From Sorghum bicolor (lineage: Eukaryota; Streptophyta; Magnoliopsida; Poales; Poaceae): DNA of 64,000 bases. This document shows, in pieces, positions 10,378-19,680 of the stretch. The stretch lies in the NCBI RefSeq assembly GCF_000003195.3, contig NC_012871.2:1351997-1415996 (forward strand), read 5' to 3'. Under the pieces are notes generated by a model. It saw only the letters and a list, made by a program, of their open reading frames with translations, was not told the origin of the DNA and did no database searches. A program made the position numbers and the translations under genes. Numbering within the stretch: the stretch's first letter is position 1; every line of letters begins with the position of its first letter.

Positions 10378-13300
10378 TTGCAAATTTGTTCAGACGTCCT
10401 GAGTTATGTATGCCTAAGACTTTCTTCAGTATGCATCAAATTTGCTTCACAACCACCGGTGATGCCTTCAGAGCTGCTTTGTTACTCCTGTATGCCTGGA
10501 GTTGCAGATCAGTCTTCAGTGATCTGCCTCCAATTATGCAATGTTCCTACAGGCTGCCTTTCATGCGTACTTTACCCCTCCATGGTTGCACAGAGTATTG
10601 ACCTTTTATCCTGGAATGTTAGAGGGCTAAACCAGCAAGCTAGAAGAGATATTGTTCACCAGATAATAGCTGCAACGTCATGCAACATTGCATGCCTGCA
10701 AGAAACTAAACTGTCCCAAATCTGTCAATACGATGCCTCGTATCTTGGTGGCTATCGCCTGCGTCAGTACGCTTATAAGCCGGCATCAGGGCCTTCTCAA
10801 ACGCGGGGGGGCATCATCATACTATGGAGCGACTGCCGTGTAAGCTGCACTGACATCACCATTGGAGAATTCCATGTCTCCATGAATGTTCAACTGAAAG
10901 ACTTGAACACCAGCTTCCTGCTTACTGTGGTATATGGGCCATCACGTCGTCGTGCGGACAAGTTACGATTCCTCGATGAATTAAAAGCACTAAAGCCAGC
11001 GCCTAGCACGCGGTGGCTCATCACAGGCGACTTCAACCTCATCTACAGAGCCGCTGATAAAAACAATAGGAACCTAAGCCCACGCCTAATGCGCCATTTT
11101 CGCGAGGCGCTAGATGAGTGTGATCTTGCTGAAATTAGCCTGCAGAACCGAAAGTTCACTTGGAGCAATGAGAGGCTTCAACCCATGATGTCAAGGCTCG
11201 ATCGTTTTTTCTGTAACGCAGATTGGGACGCCACCTTTAGCACCCACACCCTGAACGCGTTGTCGACATCACTCTCCGATCATTGCCCTCTTTTGTTATC
11301 TGACCAATCAGGACCTAGAACGCCTAGCTCATTCAAGTTTGAAAACTTCTGGATCAGACTCCCGGGCTTCAAAGACGTTGTCAAGAATGCATGGGATACT
11401 ACATTGGAGCACCATGAGCCGTTCCATGTCCTGTACCACAAGCTGCGCTCTACCTCACAAGAGCTGAAAGCATGGAGTAAGGAAATTATCTCTGATGCCA
11501 AAAAACTTTTTTTCATGGCGCAAGAGATCATCCTAAGGCTTGATATTGCCCAAGAAAATAGGAATCTCACGGCTGCTGAACTGTTGCTGCGGGCAAAGCT
11601 CAAAAAAAGAATTTTGGGGCTAGCAGTGATCGAAAGAGCTAGGTCCAAGCAGGCTTCGAGACTGTCGTCCATCAAGCTGGGCGATGCCAACACAAAATTT
11701 TTCCACCGCAGAGTAAATGCGAGAAGGAGGAAAAACTACATCCAGAGGTTGAGGCATGGCCAGGGTTGGGCGATAAACCATGACGACAAAGCCTCTATAA
11801 TACAGGACCATTTCTCGAACTTCATGAGGCACCCTCCAGAACGGCAGCAGGACATAAATTGGGACGAGCTGAATCTGCCATCGCACGATCTGAGCGGACT
11901 TGATGCAGTGTTCACCGAAGAGGAGATAAAGCTTGCTATTCAACAAATGCCATTTGACAAAGCACCGGGGCCAGATGGATACACTGGTGCTTTTTTCAGA
12001 TCGTGCTGGGACATCATCAAGGTCGATGTCGTCAATGCGGCAAATGCCTTCCATTCACTGCGTACAAGTAGTCTTGCGCTCCTCAATTCAGCCAACGTGG
12101 TGTTGATCCCCAAAAAGGATGGCGCTGAAGCTATTACTGACTTCCGACCCATTAGTTTAATCCATTCCTTCGCTAAAATACTCGCCAAGGTTCTCGCACT
12201 ACGGCTAGCACCCCATATGAGCTCCATTGTCTCCCCAGCACAAAGTGCTTTCATCAAAAGGCGAAGCATCCACGACAATTACATGGCTGTCCGCAACGCG
12301 ATAAGACGCTACCATAATTCTAAGCTACCAACTATATTCCTTAAGCTCGACATCACCAAAGCCTTCGATTCAGTAAGATGGGAATATCTCCTCACGCTGT
12401 TGGATAAACTCGGTTTTCCTAGTCGATGGCAAGACTGGATCGCGGCGCTTCTATTCACCTCGTCGACGAGGGTGCTATTGAACGGCATCCCAAACGCGCC
12501 TATCAAGCATGGCAGAGGGCTTCGTCAGGGCGATCCGCTATCACCTCTGTTGTTCGTCATAGCAATGGATCCACTGCAGAAATTGCTCGATCTGGCAACC
12601 GAAAAAGGATTTTTGTCTAGGCTAAGGGGAAGAACAGCCCAACTTAGAGCTTCAATGTATGCTGATGACACGGCCATCTTCGTGAAGCCAACAAGGAAAG
12701 ACATCTTAGCTTTGGCTGAACTCCTAACATTATTTGGCGAGGCTTCAGGATTGAAAACTAACTTCCAAAAATCGACATTAATCCCTATACGTTGTGAAGG
12801 ATTAAATCTTAATGAAATCCTTGCTGGCTCACCGACGGAAATTTCATGCTTCCCAACTAAATACCTAGGCCTGCCGTTAACACCTCAGCGACTAAGGCGA
12901 GTGGACTTCCAGCCTCTGGTAGACAAAACGGTCAGCAAGCTCACTATATGGAATGGGCGCCAAATTAACCCGGCGGGTCGCTCGACCCTAGTTAAAGCTG
13001 TCCTTACTTCGCAAGCAGTCTACTTCCTCACGTCCCTCCGTGCGCCAAAAGGAATAATCAAGGACATCGATCGGCAGAGAAAGAGATTCCTGTGGGCAGG
13101 TGCTGAAACGCTAACAGGAGGAAAGTGCAAGGTCAATTGGCCGAGGTCAGCTAGACCCAAATACTCTGGAGGCTTGGGCATCCTCCACTTGGGGAAATTC
13201 GCAAGGGCGCTAAGATTGCGATGGCTGTGGCGACAATGGTCTCCAAATTTTGATGGTAGACTTGGGGATGAGACCCCATGCAACAAGACTGACAAGCTTC

Positions 13301-14178
13301 TCTTTGCGGCATCCATGACATTGACAATAGGGGATGGGGGAAAAGCGTTGTTCTGGACAAGTGCATGGCTTGACGGCCAACGGCCTTGTGACGTTGCGCC
13401 ACACCTATTCTCCACTTCCAGAAGGAAGAACAGAACTCTGCAACAGGCACTCCGTGATAATAATTGGATTCGTGACATCAACATTCAGCATCAAAGTTTC
13501 TCTGCCCAACACTTAGTTGAGTACACACACCTTTGGCAAGCAACCAGGCGCATAACTCTAAGAACGGGCACGCCAGATAGCCTTGCATGGAAATTTGAGG
13601 AAAATGGCGAATACACAGCATCCTCTGCTTACCACGCCCAATTTGTTGGTGCAACTAAAAACACCTTTGAGGCACTCATTTGGAAACCTTGGGCGCCACC
13701 CAAATGCAAATTCTTTAGCTGGCTTGCGATTCAGAATCGAGTTTGGACTGCAGATAGATTGGAAGCCCGGAGATGGCCAAACCAACGAACTTGCACTCTA
13801 TGTCGACTCCATGTGGAGTCAGGCCTGCACCTGTTCAAGGACTGCAGGTTCACGAAGCGCCTGTGGAAGGAAATCTCCACATGGGCGCAAAACTCCTACC
13901 TGCACCCAAGTGCATGGCCGCCAAGCAACACGACCGAGGAATGGTGGATGGCGATATCAAATGCGCCGAGTACAAGTAGGAAAGGCCTACGTTCATTCAT
14001 TATACTAGCTTGCTGGGAGATCTGGAAGGAGAGAAATGCGAGAGTGTTTGAGCACAGAGAGTCCGCCAATTTTGTGGTACTTCAGAAAATCAAAGATGAG
14101 GCGAGGTTGTGGATTTTGGCAGGAGCAAAGCACCTCTCTTCTTGCATCCAACGACACCATCTTCGTTTTGTACCCTAG
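10378..14178 (+). CDS. LINE ORF2: endonuclease / reverse transcriptase
   Basis: Open for 1,266 codons from the ATG at 10378. A more conservative start is the ATG at 10582, just before the endonuclease domain. Residues about 75-310 are an AP-type endonuclease: SWNVRG with the metal-site Asn, CLQETK with the catalytic Glu, ITGDFN, and the terminal SLSDHCPL with the Ser-Asp-His end. The reverse transcriptase follows at about 560-860 with LKLDITKAFDS (Asp near 658), LRQGDPLSPLLF and the catalytic YADD at 761-764. A C-terminal zf-RVT knuckle C-x2-C-x8-H-x4-C begins at residue 1139. All catalytic motifs are present and the frame is uninterrupted. It is in a different frame from ORF1, 125 bases (or 329 for the later ATG) downstream. 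It would nick target DNA and prime reverse transcription of the LINE RNA. Confidence 0.93.
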   Translation: MQICSDVLSYVCLRLSSVCIKFASQPPVMPSELLCYSCMPGVADQSSVICLQLCNVPTGCLSCVLYPSMVAQSIDLLSWNVRGLNQQARRDIVHQIIAATSCNIACLQETKLSQICQYDASYLGGYRLRQYAYKPASGPSQTRGGIIILWSDCRVSCTDITIGEFHVSMNVQLKDLNTSFLLTVVYGPSRRRADKLRFLDELKALKPAPSTRWLITGDFNLIYRAADKNNRNLSPRLMRHFREALDECDLAEISLQNRKFTWSNERLQPMMSRLDRFFCNADWDATFSTHTLNALSTSLSDHCPLLLSDQSGPRTPSSFKFENFWIRLPGFKDVVKNAWDTTLEHHEPFHVLYHKLRSTSQELKAWSKEIISDAKKLFFMAQEIILRLDIAQENRNLTAAELLLRAKLKKRILGLAVIERARSKQASRLSSIKLGDANTKFFHRRVNARRRKNYIQRLRHGQGWAINHDDKASIIQDHFSNFMRHPPERQQDINWDELNLPSHDLSGLDAVFTEEEIKLAIQQMPFDKAPGPDGYTGAFFRSCWDIIKVDVVNAANAFHSLRTSSLALLNSANVVLIPKKDGAEAITDFRPISLIHSFAKILAKVLALRLAPHMSSIVSPAQSAFIKRRSIHDNYMAVRNAIRRYHNSKLPTIFLKLDITKAFDSVRWEYLLTLLDKLGFPSRWQDWIAALLFTSSTRVLLNGIPNAPIKHGRGLRQGDPLSPLLFVIAMDPLQKLLDLATEKGFLSRLRGRTAQLRASMYADDTAIFVKPTRKDILALAELLTLFGEASGLKTNFQKSTLIPIRCEGLNLNEILAGSPTEISCFPTKYLGLPLTPQRLRRVDFQPLVDKTVSKLTIWNGRQINPAGRSTLVKAVLTSQAVYFLTSLRAPKGIIKDIDRQRKRFLWAGAETLTGGKCKVNWPRSARPKYSGGLGILHLGKFARALRLRWLWRQWSPNFDGRLGDETPCNKTDKLLFAASMTLTIGDGGKALFWTSAWLDGQRPCDVAPHLFSTSRRKNRTLQQALRDNNWIRDINIQHQSFSAQHLVEYTHLWQATRRITLRTGTPDSLAWKFEENGEYTASSAYHAQFVGATKNTFEALIWKPWAPPKCKFFSWLAIQNRVWTADRLEARRWPNQRTCTLCRLHVESGLHLFKDCRFTKRLWKEISTWAQNSYLHPSAWPPSNTTEEWWMAISNAPSTSRKGLRSFIILACWEIWKERNARVFEHRESANFVVLQKIKDEARLWILAGAKHLSSCIQRHHLRFVP

Positions 14179-14339
14179 TTTTTTGAGCTTCTTTTTGTTG
14201 CTTTGCTTTGCTTACTTGTCGTCGGTTCTTTTAGCTGTGTATAGAGCCCAGTTGGCTGGGGTTGTATAGTGCCTGTCTAGGCGATCTCTTCTTTTTAATA
14301 CAGCAGGCAGCTCTCCTGCCGGTTCGTTTCAAAAAAAAA
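14179..14339 (+). other. LINE 3' UTR and poly-A tail
   Basis: T-rich sequence after the ORF2 stop, ending GGCAGCTCTCCTGCCGGTTC, then GTTTC and nine A. The tail is short. The same terminal motif recurs in the truncated copy at 2150-2176. Confidence 0.8.
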
Positions 14340-14354
14340 CTTTTTTTTTTGGCA

Positions 14355-14880
14355 AATGTCAGCACAATGTTAAGGCATAAAGTCCAAACATTTCTTATCA
14401 AAGTTCAGAGGTCGACCTTTGCATATTTGGCTAGCCTGTTTGGCATGGGTCAAATGCATGTCAACAAGGGCAGGTGCAGAGGAGTTCATGAACAAGTCAG
14501 CCAACCTTCAAAGAAAAATACTTATAAAAAAAATAAGGACTACTCAGACTGCGGTAGCTCAAAAATATGGGAGGAGACAAAATAAAATGGGGATCATGCC
14601 TTTTATTTGCCACCTGCAAAGGACTCCATTGAATCAGAAATAGATTGACAAGTACAGATTCTAAACGGAAATCTACTGTCCATTGTTTTCAATAGACTAC
14701 ACCTCTGAAACCTTTATAGATGATGCACATCTGAATTTTCGTAACTCTAAGAAACAACCATAGATGACAAATCACACTATCTATCTGTCGTTCAAGTTGT
14801 TACATATCGAAGTTGCATGGACAATTCTTTTAGGAAAATAACTAAAGATATGTTTGTGCTAAGTCCATTGCATAACTTAC
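14355..14880. other. Helitron body between LINE and captured exon
   Basis: AT-rich; probably intron of the captured minus-strand gene, because a GTAAGTTATG donor lies at its upper border. No coding feature recognised. Confidence 0.4.
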
Positions 14881-15533
14881 CTAGATTAACGATGGCTAGC
14901 ACGCTGACGCCCGGCCAGTCAAACTGCGGCTCCAGATCCGCGGCGGACGCGAGGACAACCTCCAGCATGAGGTACACCTGCGCGCCGTAGCACGGGCACG
15001 GCATACGCAAGCATCCGCGGCCTGTAGCACCGGACAAAGACGAGCACGGAGAAGAGCGCCGCCTTGGCGGGGTAGGCAGCAAGAATCCAGAAGGGACAGA
15101 GGAGCGGGAGCAGCGACGGCGTTGTAGACCTAGGCCGCCTCCTGCTCGTCGATTTGTTGGTGAGGAGCCTAGCGGATGCACGGAGCAGGGGCACCAGGTT
15201 GCAACTGCAAGGGGCCAGGATCTGGGACTGGGAGGGGTGCCGCCAGGCTACGTCGCCGCCGGCAGATGCTTGTTATTCGCTAGGTGGAGTGCGTTAGCTG
15301 TGCAACGCACTGGGCTGGGCGGTGGCGACGGCAAGTTGGGCAACTGGATCCTCAGGCGGGCTGGGCAAGGGTGAGTGGTGCGACGGCGCACCCAGCTGCG
15401 GGTGGGCGCGGGCTCGTGAGGCGGCGAGGATCCCAGCAAGACACAGGCGCCGAGCGAGAGATGCGGATCCTGGCAGGTGGCAACAATGGTGGTTTCTTTC
15501 CTAAGGCGCGGTCCGCTTGCGCCTGGCGTCCAT
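14881..15533 (-). pseudogene. Captured fragment, probable wax-synthase-like (MBOAT) acyltransferase exon
   Basis: On the minus strand the region is GC-rich and ends at a GT donor (ATCTAG|GTAAGTTATG, last exon base 14881). One frame reads ILAAYPAKAALFSVLVFV then RCYRPRMLAYAVPVL. A one-base shift near 14990-15000 leads to YGAQVYLMLEVVLASA then ADLEPQFDWPG. The hydrophobic stretches followed by a LEPQF block resemble plant long-chain-alcohol O-acyltransferases (wax synthase family), which make wax esters in the ER membrane. The catalytic His region is absent. Upstream, an ATG at 15533 (MDARRKRTAP) gives only a short frame, so the 5' leader may come from another gene. A frame-broken, truncated fragment, most likely captured by the Helitron. 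Confidence 0.5.
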
Positions 15534-15857
15534 GGCGGGCTCGCGGTGCCCGCGTCTGGATAGAAGGCGGCGGCGGCGGCGGCGCAGAACCCTAGCTAGG
15601 GTTTCGCTCCCGCGGGGGCGGCGTGTGTGGGTGGAGGAGAGAGAAGTTTGCGAGCCGCAGCGCAACGGCACGAGCGAACCAGAGACGAGCAGCAGAGGCT
15701 TTGGGCGTGCGGCTTTTTTTCGGGGAAAAATTGTGTGGTCGCACTCGCGTGGGGAGGCGGCTCCAGGCGGATGGATCGCACGCGGGAGGGCAGGACGACC
15801 AAGCGATTGTCGCACTAAAAAATGTCCACTCTTTAGTGTCTTTTTAGTTGTAGGAGA
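15534..15857 (-). other. Helitron 5' end with GC-rich leader-like sequence
   Basis: Read on the minus strand, the element starts TCTCCTACAACTAAAAAG (from 15857), then passes into a GC-rich stretch with GAAACCCTAGC and a GCC-repeat ahead of the ATG at 15533. It looks like a captured promoter or 5' UTR, but I cannot assign its source. Confidence 0.5.
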
Positions 15858-16212
15858 TATAGTTTGCTGGCTGTGTGCATCCGCAATGAAGAGGTTGAGT
15901 ACTGTATTCCAATTGCTGGTAGTAAATAATTGTGAAATCATAGTTTGCTTTGTTTTATAGTATTTGTTAATTTATTAATTGTGATAGTCTTGAGTCAGTC
16001 AAGTTCACATCTATACTATAATTGAAATCTTCTCCGGGCAAATCCTACCTACAAGATCAACGACTCACAGCACATGTCCTACAGATTTAACGGCCCAGAT
16101 TAGAAGTATGATCACGACCTTACACACCCTCAGCATCGCGTCAAATCAAACCTCCGTCAGCTGCATCGCGGGATCGATTCTTCCGATCGCACAAATAAAG
16201 AAACCCCCGTGA

Positions 16213-17028
16213 ATACTTGAGCTCACGAAGCTCCTCTCCCTCGCCGCCGCCGCTGCCGACCTCCCCCGCGTAGAGTCGCTCTTCCTCCTCTCCGTACCCC
16301 ACTCCCCGGCGTCCCCCACCCTCGCCAACCTCCTCCGCGCCGTCGCCGCGTCAGGCACCACGCCCGGTGCCCTGCTCGCGTTCTTCTCCCGCCTCGTGGA
16401 CTGCCACAGGCTGCGGCCCAACGTATTCTCTTTCTCCACCCTCCTCGCTGCTATCGCCCCCACGGGCGTCGGAGCGCTCCCCCACAACCGCGCCCTCCAC
16501 GCCCGCACGCTCACGAGCAGGATGCTCGCCCCGACCGGCGAGAGTGGGCACGTGATGACCAGCCTCGTCGGCGTGTACGCGGCGGCCCGCCAGCTCGAGG
16601 ACGCCCGTAAGGTGTTCGACGAAATGTTAACCAAGGCGGTGGCCGCGTGAAACTGCATGCTCGCCGCATACGATCAGTGCGGCGAGGTGGACGCCGCGCT
16701 GCGGTTTTTTGGCGAGATGCCTAGGAGGGACGCGGTGGCATGGACGACCATGATTGATGGGTGCGCGAATGCTGGGAGGGCAGCAGAGGCGGTGGACCTG
16801 TTCTGGAGGATGAGAAAGGCGCGTGTCAAGGATGACGCAGTGACCATGGTTGCCTTGTTGACGGCCTGTGCAGAGCTGGGTCACTGGAGCTTGGACGGTG
16901 GGTGCATGCACGTGTGGATTTGGAAGGGTGGCAGTGGAGAACATACTCTAATCTATATGTATCTCAAGTGCGTTGTTGTAGAAGATGCACGATGCTTGTT
17001 TGGGATTTTTGTTTTATTATTTCTTTAA
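16213..17028 (+). pseudogene. Captured PPR (pentatricopeptide repeat) gene fragment
   Basis: A frame open from 16213 reads through PNVFSFSTLLAAI, HARTLTSRMLAP, TSLVGVYAAARQLEDARKVF and DEMLTKAVAA. A TGA at 16648-16650 then sits where PPR proteins have Trp (AVAxWNCMLAAY). The same frame continues with NCMLAAYDQCGEVDAAL, RDAVAWTTMIDGCANAG and MVALLTACAELG. These are P/L/S-type repeats of a plant PLS-class PPR protein, whose full members bind organellar RNA for editing. About 270 codons survive; the N-terminal targeting region and C-terminal E/DYW domains are missing. It lies wholly inside the Helitron and is GC-rich against an AT-rich neighbourhood, so it is a captured fragment with a nonsense mutation. 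Confidence 0.85.
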
Positions 17029-17307
17029 TCGATCTCTACAATTTTGTTTTTCTTGTTTGTTTGTCCAGTAAGGCAGGTGTAAGTATCTCATTTTTATGTA
17101 CTCGTTACCAAGGTTATAAGACAAATGATGAGCATTTGTAGATCAGCTGTGTTTCTCAACTTTTCTACATAGCATTTGTTAAAATCAAATATATGTTCTC
17201 AAATGAAGTACTGTAATTTTCATATAGACTTTTTTGTTAGTGGATAGGTTTGTTTTTTAATTTTATGATTTATTTTAGTTTTGTAATTTTTTTTCTAAAT
17301 ATCGCCG

Positions 17308-17334
17308 TAGCGTTAGCACGGGCAATATTACTAG
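17308..17334 (+). other. Helitron 3' hairpin and CTAG end
   Basis: GCCGT and ACGGGC form a short, slightly bulged stem around a 9-base loop. CTAG ends the element at 17331-17334 and host T follows. The stem is more degenerate than that of the large Helitron. Confidence 0.75.
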
Positions 17335-17760
17335 TTTAGAAAATGCCGTTGTTTCATGAGTATCATGACATCAATTTCCTTCCCGAAACCTGCTTGATCT
17401 TTCACATTTCCCTGCAAGCCAGTTGTCACCATACTATGTACATATTTCCTGGTTCATTCTACACTGAATTCCATGATTTTTCACAACTGTCAAGTTTGAA
17501 CTCCATATTGATTGTTTTTTCATGTTCATGTTGTGGTGATACCGATGTTAAATCTTTTATTTTTCTACTTTGACCTTTCAAGTGCATGAGATAAATGGGC
17601 CTTGCTTAACCATTGCCGAGCCTTTTTTTTCTTTTGCGATTTTGTTTTGCATTAAATATTTAACCTTGAGTCAAACATTTTGGTTTCTCGTAGTGCAAAG
17701 TGCTAATGAGTAACCAATGTGTTGGGCCTAGTTTGTGAGTTTTTCTGTCCAAAACCGTCA

Positions 17761-19116
17761 AGCCTTAGAGTTTTATTATATGAGATGTACAAGGTTAAAA
17801 TTGAGTTCATGTGACATTCAGAAGCTTGTAAGTGACAAAACTTTTATTTGAGACGAACTGTTGAATTTGCAGATGTTTGACAGAATCTGAAAGTCAATAA
17901 GATTTTTAATTTTTAAATAGACGAATACCAATTCAAGGACCTCCTAAAGAGTCGAGAGTGATGTATCGCACATTTAATTGTCAAAACATATATTCCTTCT
18001 CCCACTCCGTGATCAATTTATCTCATCCTATGTTTATTTCTCAACTATAGAGCACAATTTATACAAAATAGAATAAAAAAATGTCGAAGCACCATTTATA
18101 CAAAATAGAAATAAAAAAAAAATTATTGGGTACCAACTTAGACACACAACCCACACACTCCATATTTTTACTCAACTACGAAACACAATTTATACAAAAT
18201 AGAAATAAGAGAATGTCAAAGCACAATTTATACAAAATAGAAATAAAAGATGTTTTTTTCTTGGGTACAATTTAGATGCACACAACCTATACACTTCACA
18301 CTCATACTATACGCACACACAAGTATGCAGTGTCTGTGTCCATACATACACAAAGAAGAGATTGGGAGGTGTCGCCTCCAGTCCACACATTCCACGCACT
18401 CCACCTTCACACTCCACACACACAAGGAAGCTTATGTACATGTCAACTGAAGTCCATTGCACTTCCTCACGCTTGTTTGGGCTCATAGAGTCATGTATGC
18501 TTTCTCAATTATGATAACTTTTGGGCTTGCATTCCATAAGAAGATAGAAACAATGAAGAGACCCTAGGAAACAACAAGACCGCAAAAGGAAAAAAATGAT
18601 TAAGAGAGCACAAAAAGGAAATAAATATGTGTTAGTAGATAATAAGGAAAAATATTCCTACAAAATAGAAATCAAATATTTTTTCAACAGTTATGCAAAA
18701 AATATATAAAAATATTGTGAACAATGTTCTAGCTTGAAAATAAAAATATTCCAATCTAAATAGCAAGTATTCTAGAACTTCAAGAAAAAAGTAGCTTAAA
18801 AAGATGATTCAACTTCAAGAGAAATAACCTCTAAATTATTTTTTTAGCTTCATGAGGAAAAATTGTTCACCTTAGCTAAAAAGATGTTCCAGTATAGAGT
18901 AAAATTTCTTGATGATTAATTCACATTGCATCCTTATACAACTATTGAGAATAAATAAAAAAAAATACTATGTCCGATCCATTTGAAATGGCAAAACGTT
19001 TAGTTTTGTTTTAATATATAGGTTTAGCTATGCACTTAGATATGCACTGTTGGTCTACTTGGTAGCTCGCCCCAGGGCCGGCCTGACTGGAAACCACATG
19101 CAAACCCAACTAAACC
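17761..19116. other. AT-rich intergenic DNA with local repeats
   Basis: Four partial copies of CACAATTTATACAAAATAGA (one CACCATTT variant) lie between about 18048 and 18245, the nearest two about 35 bases apart. CA-rich tracts follow to 18430. No gene recognised. Confidence 0.6.
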
Positions 19117-19361
19117 GGCCTTGTTTACTTCCAAAAATTTTTGCGAAATAGGAATAGTAGCACTTTCGTTTATATTTGACAAATATTATCTAATTATAGA
19201 CTAACTAGGCTCAAAAGATTCGTCTCGTCAATTCCGACCAAACTGTGCAATTAGTTTTTATTTTCATCTATATTTAATACTCAATGCATACGTCTAAAGA
19301 TTCGATGTGACAGGGAATCTGAAAAAATTTTGCAAAATTTTTAAGGAACTAAACAAGGTCC
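19117..19361 (+). mobile_element. MITE (GGCCTTGTTTA family)
   Basis: Terminal inverted repeats GGCCTTGTTTACTTCC and GGAACTAAACAAGGTCC bound about 245 bp with the internal signatures GATTCGTCTCG and CTAAAGATTCGATGTGAC. This is an abundant grass MITE family. I leave the superfamily open. Confidence 0.8.
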
Positions 19362-19452
19362 AAGATGTGTGGATGCAACCTAACTTGTTTGGTTGCTAGG
19401 CTGAACTAAGCTAGGTTGAGGCTGGTCCTCATTTGGTTTCCTGAATTTTCTA

Positions 19453-19680
19453 CGCCTTGTTTAGTTTCCAGAAAATTTTGCAAATTTTTTCACATTCTCC
19501 ATCACATCGAATCTTTAGACGCATGCATGGAGTATTAAATATAAACGAAAATAAAAACTAATTGCACAGTTTGGTCAGAATTGACGAGACGAATCTTTTA
19601 AGCCTAGTTAGTCTACAACTAAATAATATTTATCAAATATAAATGAAAGTGCTACGGTATCGATTTCCAAAATTCTAGCC
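19453..19680 (-). mobile_element. Second copy of the same MITE, inverted
   Basis: It begins GCCTTGTTTAGTTTCC and contains CATCGAATCTTTAGACG and CGAGACGAATC, the reverse of the neighbouring copy. The right terminal repeat is degenerate. With the copy 92 bp away it forms a pair of inverted, transcript-foldable arms. Confidence 0.75.

Larger units (their letters stand above)
7084..14339 (+). mobile_element. Full-length L1-type LINE, both ORFs open
   Basis: The element is bounded by a TSD: AC, a T-run, then GGCA at 7066-7083 (12 T) and again at 14339-14354 (10 T). The body begins GTCAGCCCCACGAG, carries ORF1 and ORF2 with no internal stop or frameshift, then a short 3' UTR and a 9-base poly-A (14331-14339). 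At about 7.26 kb it has the size of a complete plant L1. It sits inside the minus-strand Helitron in the opposite orientation, so it inserted after the Helitron. The T-run in the target fits the preference of L1 endonuclease for TTTT/AA-like sites. Confidence 0.9.
3216..15857 (-). mobile_element. Helitron (minus orientation) with captured gene fragments and a nested LINE
   Basis: The minus-strand 3' end at 3216-3245 has a CCCGT / ACGGG stem with an 8-base loop, a short spacer and terminal CTAG, the canonical Helitron 3' structure. The minus-strand 5' end at 15857 begins TCTCCTACAACTAAAAAG, with the TC start expected of Helitrons. The plus-strand flanks are A (3215) and T (15858), which fits A|T insertion without TSD. 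Inside are gene fragments all on the minus strand: MORF-like exons near 6 kb and a probable wax-synthase-like exon near 15 kb. No Rep/helicase ORF is present, so the element is non-autonomous. Removing the L1 (7084-14339 plus one TSD copy) leaves about 5.4 kb. The 3' end is clearer than the 5' end. Confidence 0.72.
16010..17334 (+). mobile_element. Small non-autonomous Helitron carrying a PPR gene fragment
   Basis: It starts TCTATACTATAATTG at 16010, a typical grass Helitron 5' end, and ends ATATTACTAG at 17334. A GCCGT-loop-ACGGGC imperfect hairpin lies about ten bases before the end. The flanking bases are A (16009) and T (17335), without TSD. The uninterrupted duplicate at 2751-2767 acts as an empty site: TTCACA|TTTAGAAAATG here versus TTCAAATTTAGGAAATG there. 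The interior is a GC-rich PPR-derived exon. There is no Rep/helicase gene, so movement would need an autonomous partner. Confidence 0.87.
15858..17760. repeat. Right copy of the tandem duplication, split by a Helitron
   Basis: 15858-16009 and 17335-17760 together align with 2607-3200. The break between the two halves is exactly the small Helitron. The homology on the left begins at the end of the large Helitron (TATAGTTTGCTGG versus TATGTAGTTTGTTGG in the other copy). Confidence 0.75.
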
